A stretch of DNA of 64,000 bases. Source: Mesorhizobium xinjiangense. GTDB lineage: Bacteria > Pseudomonadota > Alphaproteobacteria > Rhizobiales > Rhizobiaceae. The stretch covers positions 62,001-126,000 of the forward strand of contig NZ_WOAC01000013.1 of assembly GCF_009749525.1 (NCBI RefSeq), written 5' to 3'. Shown one piece after another: positions 18,112-27,361 of the stretch (positions within the stretch are counted from its first letter, which is position 1; each line of letters starts with the position of its first letter). The position numbers and the translations under genes were made by a program. The notes below the pieces were generated by a model, which was given only the letters and a program-made list of their open reading frames with translations, was not told the DNA's origin and did no database searches.

Positions 18112-18614
18112 TTATATGCCCGCGTAACGCATTGATATCGTTGCAAGCCGATTCTTGAGGTTTAATGGAATGTCACACACGGGTTTCGTGGTCGGACAGA
18201 ACGCCTTTGGAGGCAAGACAGCCGATCAGTGACGCCAGTACGGATACGGAGACAAGGTCACTGGCGGCAATGGCGTCGAGCCTTTCGTCTCGTTGGTTCA
18301 TGGCCCTTTTCCGTTTCTCGCCCGGCCTCGCGCCTGGCGGGTTATTTTTTGGCGATCGATACAGATTGAGAATGCGGGGCAGTCTGCCATCGCCTGTGCA
18401 ATTGGCCGGCCAGACCGCCCCAGCGACGCCCGCCAGGCATGCTTTGGGCGGGGGCGTTGGGCATCCCCGTCAAAACGCCGCTGTCCCCGAAGAGACGCGC
18501 TTCCTATAGAGTGAAGCTTCCACGGTGGCTACAAGCAGCAATGCAGTCAAATCGATATGATCGACTGAACACAGCGTACCATTTCGGCATTTACGCAAGA
18601 TTGTTGCAGGAATA
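18112..18614. other. Gene-free stretch right of the IS element
   Basis: About 500 bp in which no frame gives a protein-like translation. It is somewhat less GC-rich than the neighbourhood. No inverted repeats, terminators or RNA genes were recognised. Confidence 0.5.
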
Positions 18615-18737
18615 TCACGCCACGACGTGCTCCAGTCGGACCAAACGGTCATTCGGCAGCGGCCGCCGCTGCGCCTTCGCTTCTTCCCACGGTGCGGTGA
18701 TCCAATCTCCTTCGTTCGCTTGGTGTCGTCGCCTGGC
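18615..18737 (-). pseudogene. C-terminal fragment of an SRAP (SOS-response-associated peptidase, YedK/HMCES) protein
   Basis: About 40 residues ending at the stop 18615 read GDWITAPWEEAKAQRRPLPND, which is the characteristic C-terminal block of SRAP proteins (usually W-L-x-APW-x-EA-x-x-LQRPLPD-D). No catalytic Cys2 start or the rest of the domain is present upstream, so this is a remnant. Confidence 0.45.
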
Positions 18738-18895
18738 GGACGATCGGCCTGAAGGTGTTGGGATAGATGTCGCCTGCGACAGGTCCGCGGCGCGGTGGGA
18801 GAGGTCGTTGCGCCGCCCAGACGCACACAACTTGAGAGACTGCCTCCAGTGATCGCGCCATGGTTCCCACTATGGTGATGCATTAGGATCAAGCC

Positions 18896-19078
18896 ATGCG
18901 AAGATTCGACACCAATCTCGACCGCCGCATTCGGCGGCTCCACGACGCCGGACTGGCGGTCGACGCCATCGCCACACGGCTTGGCCTATCGAAGCGAGCA
19001 GCGGAGCATCGGCTCCACCGAACGCGCGACACTTCGGCCAAGCGACCGGAGAGGCCAAGGTCCGGGGTGCAGGCATAG
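18896..19078 (+). CDS. Small helix-turn-helix protein (possibly a fragment)
   Basis: A 60-residue frame with an AGGA site 8 bases before its ATG. The centre, IRRLHDAGLAVDAIATRLG followed by LSKRAAEHRLHR, looks like a resolvase- or GcrA-type helix-turn-helix. The rest is basic. It lies between IS remnants and could be a small accessory regulator, an antitoxin-like protein or the left-over of a larger gene. I do not recognise the family with certainty. Confidence 0.35.
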   Translation: MRRFDTNLDRRIRRLHDAGLAVDAIATRLGLSKRAAEHRLHRTRDTSAKRPERPRSGVQA

Positions 19079-19291
19079 GTCGAGCCGAGCGCCTCGTCAT
19101 GGTGGCGGCCCGACTGACACAATGACTTGACCAGAACCAGCGGCCCGCCATCGATTGTACAGTCGCAAACATCTTGGCTACCCTCCGCCGAGGCAGAACA
19201 GAAGCATTCGCGGGCTGGTCTATGACGGGACCTTGATGGCTGACACAGTGACGCGACGACCTGACCGTCGGACGGGGACGCGACTTGGTAT

Positions 19292-19594
19292 TCAGGAGGC
19301 TACCCCGCCGCGCTCTGCGCCCGACACTGTCATCCACGGCAAGGGTTCGGATACCTCTTCCAGTATGCCTTCCGAATTGGCAAAGTCGGCAAAGGCATCT
19401 CGGGCGGCCGACCGCGGATAGTTGGCTTCGAATGCTCGCTTGCATGCACCAAGGGCGGTTTCGTATGTCTCACCGCGTCGCTTCTTCGGCCAATCGTAGA
19501 GATATTCCAGTGCGTCTTCGAGACACGCGACTTCCTGAATGATGTGAGACCCATCCTTCACGAACACGGGGCGGTCGAACATCATCAAACTCAT
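19292..19594 (-). CDS. DUF982 domain protein
   Basis: A 100-residue protein. Start chosen at the ATG at 19594, which has GGAGG 6 bases upstream; the frame continues further upstream without similarity. The pattern FDRPVFVKDGS, then a segment on course for EALEYLYDWP-x-x-RRGETYETALGACKRAFEAN and AARDAFADFANSEGIL, matches DUF982, a family common in Hyphomicrobiales, often in many copies on plasmids and symbiosis islands. Its function is unknown. The gene looks intact despite its broken neighbours. Confidence 0.75.
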   Translation of the reverse strand: MSLMMFDRPVFVKDGSHIIQEVACLEDALEYLYDWPKKRRGETYETALGACKRAFEANYPRSAARDAFADFANSEGILEEVSEPLPWMTVSGAERGGVAS

Positions 19595-19844
19595 CTGGTC
19601 CTCCAGGTCGAACGAGCTCTTGCGTGACGGAATTGGCCTCGCGCGCCATCGGCAGAGGCTCAGCGGCGATATGTGATTATCGCCCGCCCGTTTCAAGGAC
19701 GAAGGGCCGTTCATTGTCGCCTTTACCAATGACTGTCGGCAACGATGACCTCGCGTCGATTATGGGTAAGTGCTCATTTCTCTGCACGTTGACGCCGGCG
19801 ATTTCGACGGATCGCCTTCGAATTGAGAACGGCATCTGGTCTGA

Positions 19845-20157
19845 TCAGGCAGTGGCGGTTTTGGCAAAGTTGAAGGGCAGAAGATCGTCGATATCAGCGT
19901 CTTCAGTGCGCTGAGGCAATTCGGTGAGGACATGGCGCAGCCACGCTAACAGCTCGACGCCGCAAGCCCGGCAGGTCAACATCAGGCTGTAGACGACGGC
20001 GCTGGCCTTGGTCCCCTCGACGGTATCGCTGAACAACCAGGATTTCCTGCCGGTGGCAAAGATTCTGATATCGCGTTCGAGAAGGTTGTTGTCTATCGGC
20101 ATCCTGCCGTCCTCGGTGTAGCGCGTCAGATATTCCCATTGGTTCAGGGTATAGGAT
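19845..20157 (-). pseudogene. IS66-family transposase, C-terminal remnant
   Basis: About 100 residues on the minus strand match the end of IS66 Tnp[31 protein letters not shown] is followed by [18 protein letters not shown] and an [17 protein letters not shown] helix (each within the usual spacing). The N-terminal zinc finger and most of the DDE core are missing. Upstream sequence does not continue the gene. Confidence 0.8.
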
Positions 20158-20296
20158 CGGCGGGTCAGACAGCGCAATCGGAACGATGCGGCCGCGGACA
20201 ACAAGTACAAACAAGCGGTGCGCTCTCACAACGTCACAACGCTGCGGTTGAACGCGACCGTCAGCGCAGAATCTCAGCACTGAGGGCACTCATATC

Positions 20297-20467
20297 AGTA
20301 GCCCGCGCTATACCGAGGTGCGGACTTCAGCGTTTGATTTGAACGAGCGGTTTGAGCGGGTCAAACGCGCCGGCCCGAGCAACGCCGATTTGCTGTCGCT
20401 GTCTGAACGGGAGGCTGAGCGCAGCGCTACTGTCGCAGTGGCTCTGGCCGCTGACAAACCGAATTAA
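20297..20467 (+). other. Protein-like fragment without start codon
   Basis: A 56-codon open stretch ending TAA at 20465-20467. The translation, with FDLNERFERVKRAGPSNADL and LSLSEREAERSATVAVALA, is helical and protein-like, but there is no start codon and I do not recognise the family. It may be the tail of a gene destroyed by the IS activity to its left. Confidence 0.2.
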
Positions 20468-20479
20468 CAGGTCCTGAAC

Positions 20480-21613
20480 CTAGCTCAATGTCTCCAGAAG
20501 CCTCAGGTGCAGCGTCGCGATCCGGGCGAGAGATGAAATCCTGATCTGCTCGAAATGGGTATGCGGTCCCTTGCCCTCGGCGCCCATCCCATCGAGCGTA
20601 GGGGCGATGGCCGCGGTGAAATTGCCGTCGCTGCCACCGCCGCTGGCATATTCGCCAAGCGGCATGCTGAGTTCCCTGGCGATCTGCCTAGCCTTTGCCA
20701 AGAGCGGTTCGACCTCGGGACGCCTTACGAAGCAGGGACGGGTTTCGCCGCCGGTGACGTCGATGCCGATATCGGGAAAATGCGGGCTGGTTTCCTGGAT
20801 CTGCTTCAACGCCTCTGCGCCGCTGGCAGGATCCGAGAACCGGACGTCTATGTTGAGCGCCGCCTCGGCGGGAACGACGTTCGCCCGGGTGCCGCCCCGC
20901 GCGACTCCGACATTCACCGTCAGTCCGCGGTCGTAGTCCGTCATCTCCTCCAGCCTCATGATCTGCCAGGCCATCTCGCGAACCGCGCTGCGGCCGTCCT
21001 GATGTCGGCCGCCGGAATGGGCCGGCTGGCCGGTGATGCGCATCTTGAGTCGGGCGACGCCCTTGCGGGAAATGACGATCCGCCTGTCATTCATCGGTTC
21101 GGGCACCAGGACGTATTTCGCGCGCCGCGCCTCGCGTTCGATGTGCGCACGGCCGGTGGGGCTGCCATATTCCTCGTCTGAGACGAAGAGATAGCGCAGA
21201 GGCAGAGGCCTTGATCGTCCGGAAATCACGGCGGCACGCATGGCCGCAAAGGCCAGGTATGCACCGCCCTTCATATCGTAGATGCCGGGTCCGAAAGCGA
21301 TATCCCCGTCCACCCGGCAGGGCAGGTCCCGCTCGATCGTTCCGATTTCGTGCACAGTGTCGATGTGGGAAAGCAGCAGAATGCCGGGCGTTTCCTCCTG
21401 GGCGCCGGGCGAGGCGACCAGCAACAGGTCGCCCATACCGCCGGTGCCGGTGATGCGCCTGATTTCGGCGCCCCAGGCCGTGGCGTCGGCTTCGATGAAA
21501 TCGATCATCCGGTTGACCGCGGCGGCGTTCGTCGTGGGGCTTTCGATCCGGACCCAGTCGAGGATGGCCGGCAGAAGATCCTGATTGTCGAATGGAAGTC
21601 CGGTTGTCGTCAT
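20480..21613 (-). CDS. M20-family amidohydrolase / peptidase (carboxypeptidase G2-like)
   Basis: A 377-residue zinc amidohydrolase (396 if the ATG at 21670 is used; both starts have a weak GGGCGG upstream). Metal-ligand motifs are LLSHIDTVHEIG, the Asp in GPGIYDMKGG, the catalytic Glu in SDEEYGS and a late GGGSDGNF segment. The dimerisation domain contains TGQPAHSGGRHQDGRSA. This is the CPG2 branch, which cleaves N-acyl or N-carbamoyl amino acids. It is the last gene of a minus-strand run after the fused hydantoinase and AroM genes, the place where hydantoin operons carry the carbamoylase. Confidence 0.88.
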   Translation of the reverse strand: MTTTGLPFDNQDLLPAILDWVRIESPTTNAAAVNRMIDFIEADATAWGAEIRRITGTGGMGDLLLVASPGAQEETPGILLLSHIDTVHEIGTIERDLPCRVDGDIAFGPGIYDMKGGAYLAFAAMRAAVISGRSRPLPLRYLFVSDEEYGSPTGRAHIEREARRAKYVLVPEPMNDRRIVISRKGVARLKMRITGQPAHSGGRHQDGRSAVREMAWQIMRLEEMTDYDRGLTVNVGVARGGTRANVVPAEAALNIDVRFSDPASGAEALKQIQETSPHFPDIGIDVTGGETRPCFVRRPEVEPLLAKARQIARELSMPLGEYASGGGSDGNFTAAIAPTLDGMGAEGKGPHTHFEQIRISSLARIATLHLRLLETLS

Positions 21614-21706
21614 GCTGTTAATCCGCCCGGCCGATCCTGCCGCACCGGTCCCTCGTTGTTTTATTTCCATTTTGCGTCCCGCCCTTTGCGAGCCTTCGCC
21701 GCCCCA

Positions 21707-22417
21707 TCACACAAGTTCGGAAATCAGCTTGACGAGAAGATCGGTCGAGACGACGACCGGCAGGCCCGTGGCTCGCCGGGCCACGTTGCGATGATGCGTG
21801 TTGAAGCCGATGCAGTCCGCAACGAGCAGCGCCGCGCCTTCGCCGGCGAGTTCGCGGGCGGCGAAGGCGAGTTCAGCATCGGTGGCGTCATAAGGAGAAA
21901 TGACACGTGCGAGGGGCGGCGGCGCGGTGGTGCCGTCCGTCAGGCTGGCCCATTTCTTCGGCACCGATGCAAGTTGCGCCTCTACCGCGACCATCAGCCC
22001 GATCCGGCGTCCTCCCGCCATCGCCTTGATGGTGGGGATCAAGAGATCCTGCGGCTGGATCACCCGTGCACGGCAATTCTCGAGACCTGGGAAATGGCCT
22101 GTGCACAGCAGCAGCACCGTCCGGCATCCGGCCTGTACATGCTGGGCCACCAGCGCGGGGACCCGCGCCACCGCATGACGCTTGGCGATCACCACGGAAG
22201 TGCCGTCGACGAGACGCGAGATCAATGCCGGCTCTCCCGGAGCGGGTGCGAAATCGCGTTCGATCTCGGCCCGGCTGAATCCGTCGAGCACACCGATCTC
22301 TATCAGTTCGGCGCCCTCCGGGGTCGCCGCTTCGAACAGCGGTGCGAGATCGGGGCGGGGAGCCTGGCCGACCGTGATGGCACCCAGATTTCCAGAGGAC
22401 AGGGTATCGCCTTCCAT
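21707..22417 (-). CDS. AroM-family protein (Asp/Glu/hydantoin racemase superfamily)
   Basis: A 236-residue protein of the AroM family. Visible are the N-terminal GAITVGQAPRPDL, the segment IGVLDGFSRAEIE, and the two cysteines expected of the racemase superfamily: Cys105 in LLLCTGHFPGL and Cys202 in VADCIGFN. AroM itself has no proven function; the superfamily includes hydantoin and aspartate racemases. The start codon shares one base with the stop of the fused hydantoinase gene (TAATG), so it is translationally coupled. In this context a racemase or related lyase role on the hydantoinase substrate is plausible. Confidence 0.85.
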   Translation of the reverse strand: MEGDTLSSGNLGAITVGQAPRPDLAPLFEAATPEGAELIEIGVLDGFSRAEIERDFAPAPGEPALISRLVDGTSVVIAKRHAVARVPALVAQHVQAGCRTVLLLCTGHFPGLENCRARVIQPQDLLIPTIKAMAGGRRIGLMVAVEAQLASVPKKWASLTDGTTAPPPLARVISPYDATDAELAFAARELAGEGAALLVADCIGFNTHHRNVARRATGLPVVVSTDLLVKLISELV

Positions 22418-25400
22418 TACTTCACGCCTTCCAGTTGCCGGGCTTCAGCGAGGCTGGGATAATCGGATCGCGCGGCAGCCTTCGTGACGTAGCCGAGGCG
22501 GATGTCTTCGGCGACCGCTTCGGGATCGCGCAGCCCGGCATGGCCGTAGCCTGAACCGCCGTTGAGCGAGATCTCGACCAGCCTGTCGATGGTCGTGACG
22601 CGCACCAGTTCGCCGTCGCCGACATCATGGACTTCATTGCCTGCTGCATCGAGGATGCGGCCTGCCGCACCGCTGCCTGGTGCGCCGCCGAAAAGGCCTT
22701 CGACGGCCATACCCGGCGCTTCGGGGAAAAGGCCCACCTGCATCGGCAGACCGTCGTCGTAGAGCTTGCGCATGCGCAATCGCTGCCCCAGCCCACCGCG
22801 ATAGGCGCCGGCGCCGCCGCTGTCGGGAAGATAGGCCTTCTCGGTCACCAACACGGGTACGCGGGCTTCAAACACCTCAACAGCCGTGTTGGAGGCCGAG
22901 GTCGGCCACAGCAGGGCCGACTTTCCATCGCGCCCGTTAGACCCGCCCTGGCCACCGCCCAGGAACATGTGGCCGGCGTCGATGCCGGACGGGGTCTCGC
23001 AATAGACCCGGCTGACGATCGGCAGGCCGGTATGGGCCTGCACCTGTCCGGGCGCAGCCTGCGAAAGAGCGCGGAAGATGACGGGCGCGAGATACCAACC
23101 CGTCCGGGTTCGCATCGATACGGAAGCCGGGTAGTCCGGGTTCAGCGAAGACCTGGCCGGGGCGTTTACGCGAAACGCGCGGTAGCAGCCCGCATTGCCG
23201 CGCACCTCCGGCGTCAAAATGCATTTCAGTGGATAGGTTGCATGCGCTACGGTATAGTTGAGGGTCGAGTTCAGGCCACCGCGCGGCAGTTGCGGCGGCG
23301 CGCCTTCGAAGTCGATCCCGACTTCATCACCTGCCACCGTCACCTTCACCGGGTAGCGCAGGGTGTCCCCAAGCTGACGGCACTCGATCTCGGAACGGTA
23401 CTCACCATCGGGCAACCGGCGCACGGCGTCGCGCATCGCCTTTTCCGACAGACCCTGCAGGAGCCGGGCCATGCCGCGAAGATCGCTGAGGCCATATTCG
23501 GACATGAACGACGTCAGCCGATCGGCACCCAGCGTATTGGCGGCGATGAAGCCGTGAATATCGCCGACCACCTGCTCGGGCTCGCGCACGTTCGTAGCGA
23601 TCATCTCGACCAGCGTCTCGTTGATCCTGCCGCCATCCATGAATTTCATCGGCGGGATCTGCAGCCCTTCCTCGTAGATCTCGGTCGCCCGGATGGTATT
23701 CTTGGTGCCGCCGATGTCGGAGACATGGCCGACGGTGCCGATCAGGGCCACGATCCGCCCATCGACAAAGACCGGCGTAACGACCGCGATGTCGAATAGA
23801 TGACCTGCGCAGAGCCAGGGATCGTTCGTGATCAGCACGTCGCCCGGCTTCAGCGTCTCGGCGGGGAACTTGGCCAGCAGCGCCCGCACCGCGCGCGGCA
23901 GGGTCAGGTTGAAGACCGGCATGGCACGCGGCGAGTGCACCATCGACTTCCCCTCGATGTCGAGGATGCCGCAGGCGAAATCCTGGCTTTCGGACACGGT
24001 GAGCGAGAAGGCGGTACGGATCACCGTCAGCCACATCTCCTCCGTCACCGTCACGAGACGCGACCACATGATCTCGAGCGAGACGGGATCGGATTCCAGT
24101 CGCTCGATTGCCTCGTCGACCGACATAGCCGCTGATATCATCTCCGCGCCCTCGACCTCCGTCGCAACCGCGATGCGCAGGTTGAGCGACGCATCGACCT
24201 CCACCCGGTCGCCCAGCGGCACGAGCGTCGTTGATTCGCGCTCTTCGATCACAGCCGGACCGTCGATCACGGTTCCGGGCATCAGCGCGTAGCGGTCATA
24301 GACCGCCATCTGGACCTCACCGGCGTCGAACCAGGCGCGCCGATAGCCCTTCAGCGCCGGCGTGTCGGCGCCGCCGCTGGCACCGGCGAGCGAGATGCCA
24401 GGCTTGGGACCTGAGCAGAGCACGCGGAAGCTGATCGCTTCCATCCGCTCCTCCGGCCGCACCGAGGCATAGCGTGCCTCGTAGGCCGCCGTGAATGCCG
24501 CGCGAATCCGGGTGAAGGCATCGCCGCCGCCAAGATCGGCCGGCAACGGCACGGTGATCTCGTGCATCTGGCCGACCAGCCGCATCTCGGCGAACCGCTG
24601 GGTCGCGATATCGCCTGGCACCACTCCTGCCTTCGTCAGCAGCGCTTTGGCCTCGGCAGTGGTCTCACCGAAAAGGTGCTCGATCGCAGCGGCGTCGAAA
24701 CTCTTGGTGAGTTCGACGGGCATGGAACGACTGATCTCGAAGGACAGTGGCGCGGTCAGGAAGCCGAGCGCGGAGGCGGCCCCGGAGGCTGGAGGCACGA
24801 TCACCTCGCGCACGCCGAGGACCCGGGCCACGTCCGCCGCATGCGCCGGGCCTGCTCCACCGAACCCAACCATGGACCAGTCGCGCGGATCCTTGCCCTT
24901 CTCGACCATATGCACGCGGGTGGCGGCCGCCATGCTCTCGACGACCACGCGGTGTACGCCGCGCGCCGCCTCCATACGACTCAGCCCCAGGGGTTCCGCC
25001 AGCCGATCCATCGCGGCTTCCGCCGCCGCAAGATCGAGATTCATGCGCCCGCCCAGGAAGAAGTCGGGGTCGTAATAACCCAGGATCATGTCGGCATCGG
25101 TGACGGTCGGCTGCGTGCCGCCCAGCCCGTAGCATACGGGACCGGGATCGGACCCCGCCGATTGCGGGCCAACTTTCAGCAGGCCGACCGAGTTGATGCC
25201 GGCAATGGAACCGCCGCCCGCCCCGATCTCGATCATGTCGATCACCGGGGCGCGCATCGGCAGGCCGGAACCCTTGCGAAATCGCGAGACGCGCCCAGCT
25301 TCGAGTTCGACGGCGATGTCGACACGGCCGTCCTCGATGATGCAGGCCTTGGCAGTCGTGCCACCCATGTCGAAGGCGATCAGCTTTTCCTTGCCGGCGG

Positions 25401-26247
25401 TCTCGCCGAACAGCGCGGCGGCAAGGCCACCGCCCGCAGGACCGGATTCGAGCAGCCGGATGGGGAAGGCGCGCGCAACCGAAGGCGACACCAGACCGCC
25501 CGCCGAATGCATGAGGCGCAGCTCTCCGTCGAAGCCGAGCGCGGCGAGCGCCGATTCCAGTCGGGTCAGATAGCGATCCATCAAAGGCTGGACATAAGCG
25601 TTCGCGCAGGTGGTCACGGTGCGGGGATATTCGCCCATCTCGGGGACGACCTGCGCGGACAGCGAGACCGCGAGTTCGGGAAATTCTGCTGCGGCGATCT
25701 CGCCTGCGCGCCGTTCATGCGATGAGTTGCGATAGGCGTTGATGAAGCTGATGGCGACGGCTTCGCAGCCGTTGCGGACCAGCGTTTCCAAGGCGCGGCG
25801 CAGCCCGTCTTCGTCCAGCGGCGCGACTTCGTTGCCGTCGCGATCGATCCGTTCATCGACCTCCAGCCGCAAATCGCGCGGCGCCAGAGGATCGGGAAAC
25901 TCGAGGAACATGTCGTAGATGTCGTAGCGCTGCTCCCGCCCCATTTCGAGGATGTCGCGAAAGCCCCTGGTGGTGACCAGGCCCAGCTTCGCGCCTTTGC
26001 GCTCAATCACCGCATTGGTCACCAGAGTGGTGCCGTGGATGATCTCGCTCACTTTGGCCACCGCGATGCCGGCGCCGCCGCACACTTCCGTCAGCCCCTG
26101 AAGCGCGGCGACGGACGGGTCGTGTGGTGTGGTCAGCAGCTTGTGCAGCCGGATGCGATTGGTGGCACCGTCGTGCAGGATGAAGTCCGTGAATGTGCCG
26201 CCGATGTCGAACCCTATTCGGTAGGTGGGCTGCGTCGATGCGGTCAT
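22417..26247 (-). CDS. Fused hydantoinase/5-oxoprolinase A+B protein
   Basis: A 1276-residue fusion. Start chosen at the ATG at 26247 (MTASTQPTYRIGFDIGGTFTD); the open frame extends upstream without similarity. Residues 1 to about 700 are HyuA-like, with GGTFTD, HGTTLVTNAVIERKG and AFDMGGTTAKAC. Residues from about 703 on are HyuB-like, with DPVSLEIMWSRL, GDVLITNDPWLCAGHLFD and HVSDIGGTKN. The length is close to that of true 5-oxoprolinases, which hydrolyse 5-oxoproline to glutamate using ATP. A hydantoin or other lactam substrate is equally possible. It starts a three-gene run with AroM and M20, 130 bp behind the AroM-LuxR regulator. Confidence 0.9.
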   Translation of the reverse strand: MTASTQPTYRIGFDIGGTFTDFILHDGATNRIRLHKLLTTPHDPSVAALQGLTEVCGGAGIAVAKVSEIIHGTTLVTNAVIERKGAKLGLVTTRGFRDILEMGREQRYDIYDMFLEFPDPLAPRDLRLEVDERIDRDGNEVAPLDEDGLRRALETLVRNGCEAVAISFINAYRNSSHERRAGEIAAAEFPELAVSLSAQVVPEMGEYPRTVTTCANAYVQPLMDRYLTRLESALAALGFDGELRLMHSAGGLVSPSVARAFPIRLLESGPAGGGLAAALFGETAGKEKLIAFDMGGTTAKACIIEDGRVDIAVELEAGRVSRFRKGSGLPMRAPVIDMIEIGAGGGSIAGINSVGLLKVGPQSAGSDPGPVCYGLGGTQPTVTDADMILGYYDPDFFLGGRMNLDLAAAEAAMDRLAEPLGLSRMEAARGVHRVVVESMAAATRVHMVEKGKDPRDWSMVGFGGAGPAHAADVARVLGVREVIVPPASGAASALGFLTAPLSFEISRSMPVELTKSFDAAAIEHLFGETTAEAKALLTKAGVVPGDIATQRFAEMRLVGQMHEITVPLPADLGGGDAFTRIRAAFTAAYEARYASVRPEERMEAISFRVLCSGPKPGISLAGASGGADTPALKGYRRAWFDAGEVQMAVYDRYALMPGTVIDGPAVIEERESTTLVPLGDRVEVDASLNLRIAVATEVEGAEMISAAMSVDEAIERLESDPVSLEIMWSRLVTVTEEMWLTVIRTAFSLTVSESQDFACGILDIEGKSMVHSPRAMPVFNLTLPRAVRALLAKFPAETLKPGDVLITNDPWLCAGHLFDIAVVTPVFVDGRIVALIGTVGHVSDIGGTKNTIRATEIYEEGLQIPPMKFMDGGRINETLVEMIATNVREPEQVVGDIHGFIAANTLGADRLTSFMSEYGLSDLRGMARLLQGLSEKAMRDAVRRLPDGEYRSEIECRQLGDTLRYPVKVTVAGDEVGIDFEGAPPQLPRGGLNSTLNYTVAHATYPLKCILTPEVRGNAGCYRAFRVNAPARSSLNPDYPASVSMRTRTGWYLAPVIFRALSQAAPGQVQAHTGLPIVSRVYCETPSGIDAGHMFLGGGQGGSNGRDGKSALLWPTSASNTAVEVFEARVPVLVTEKAYLPDSGGAGAYRGGLGQRLRMRKLYDDGLPMQVGLFPEAPGMAVEGLFGGAPGSGAAGRILDAAGNEVHDVGDGELVRVTTIDRLVEISLNGGSGYGHAGLRDPEAVAEDIRLGYVTKAAARSDYPSLAEARQLEGVK

Positions 26248-26377
26248 CCGGCGGTCTCCTGTCCTCGTGCGGGACTGATCCCGCGCCTTCCCGTGGAGCT
26301 TAGCGAGGAGAACAGCGAGGAACCATAAGTGAGACCCCGAATGCCCGAGGCGCGCCGTCGATCGAACCGCCCAAGAA

Positions 26378-27352
26378 TTAGGCAGAATTCTCATCCTCGC
26401 CATGCCCCATGACCGTCGCGATCAGCGCCGTCGTCGAGCGCGTGCCGATCTTCGTCATGATATGCGCACGGTGCACCTCGACCGTCTTCGGACTGATCGA
26501 AAGAGCTTTGGCGATCTGCCTGCTGGACTGGCCGGCGCAGACGAGATCGAGGATTTGGGTCTGGCGGGTGGTCAGGCTGGCTAGCCGTTCGCGCACCTGC
26601 CGCGACAGCGTCGCACCGCTGCCCGACCGACCCGTCAGCAGCAACATCCGGATTGCGCCCCCTAGAACGCGGCGTCCCAATAGGACGGGCTTCTGCGTTA
26701 CCTTGGTGAGGATTCGATAGTCCTCCTCGCCGTAACTCATTGACGGCAGTAGGACGACATCAGCTTCACTAAGTTCGAGCAAAGCCGCCAAAAGCTCGTG
26801 TCGATCCCCTTCCTTGGCCGTGACATGCAGCGCGTTCCAGGCGGAAAAGCCCGCATATGGGCTCGAAAGCAGCGAAACATGCGGGTGGATGACACCGATC
26901 TTCTGCCCGGACGGCATCAGTGACAGCAGCGCGGATTCCATCGCGTAATGCGCGTTGAGGACCGGCCCTTTGACGACGATCTGGTCAGTGAAACCGGTCG
27001 CTAGAATGACCACCAGATCGTATTCATTGGGCCGGAACCTGGCGAGGATGGCATTTAGACGCGAGGCGACACCCGCACGCGACAATCGGATGCGAAAGCT
27101 GCGGGGGAGGTATGTCACGAGGACCGGCTCGCCCTCGGTCGCAGTCAGGTCTTCGATCACGCGGTGGGACAAGTCGTCGAGGATGCCCATCTGGTGGACC
27201 TCCATCGGCAGATCGATCAGCGCGGCAATCTCGGGAACCATGTCCTCGCGTGGCGCCTTCCCGATGGTCAAGAACATCACCCTCGGCGGTACTGGCGATT
27301 GTTTGGCGGGTAGGTCCGACACGACGCCTCCGAGAAACCCTAGGTCCATCAC
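26378..27352 (-). CDS. AroM-like domain fused to a LuxR-type HTH: putative one-component regulator
   Basis: A 324-residue protein starting with GTG at 27352 (an ATG follows at 27349). Residues about 23-240 are AroM-like: VMFLTIGKAPREDMVPEI, MGILDDLSHRVIEDL, and the last strand KPVLLGRRVLGGAIRMLL. Residues about 258-306 form a LuxR/FixJ HTH: LTTRQTQILDLVCAGQSSRQIA and SISPKTVEVHRAHIMTKIG in sequence. Both superfamily cysteines are gone: Ala118 stands in ILATG and Ser204 in LPSMSYG. It therefore looks like an enzyme domain turned ligand sensor. It precedes the fused hydantoinase operon on the same strand, which it probably controls. I know no characterised regulator with this architecture. Confidence 0.85.
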   Translation of the reverse strand: MMDLGFLGGVVSDLPAKQSPVPPRVMFLTIGKAPREDMVPEIAALIDLPMEVHQMGILDDLSHRVIEDLTATEGEPVLVTYLPRSFRIRLSRAGVASRLNAILARFRPNEYDLVVILATGFTDQIVVKGPVLNAHYAMESALLSLMPSGQKIGVIHPHVSLLSSPYAGFSAWNALHVTAKEGDRHELLAALLELSEADVVLLPSMSYGEEDYRILTKVTQKPVLLGRRVLGGAIRMLLLTGRSGSGATLSRQVRERLASLTTRQTQILDLVCAGQSSRQIAKALSISPKTVEVHRAHIMTKIGTRSTTALIATVMGHGEDENSA

Positions 27353-27361
27353 CTAACCGTC

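Noticed and set aside
18165-18852. Several short plus-strand frames right of the ISKra4-type element
   Set aside because: No ribosome sites, no family pattern, low-complexity Arg/Pro/Ser-rich translations.
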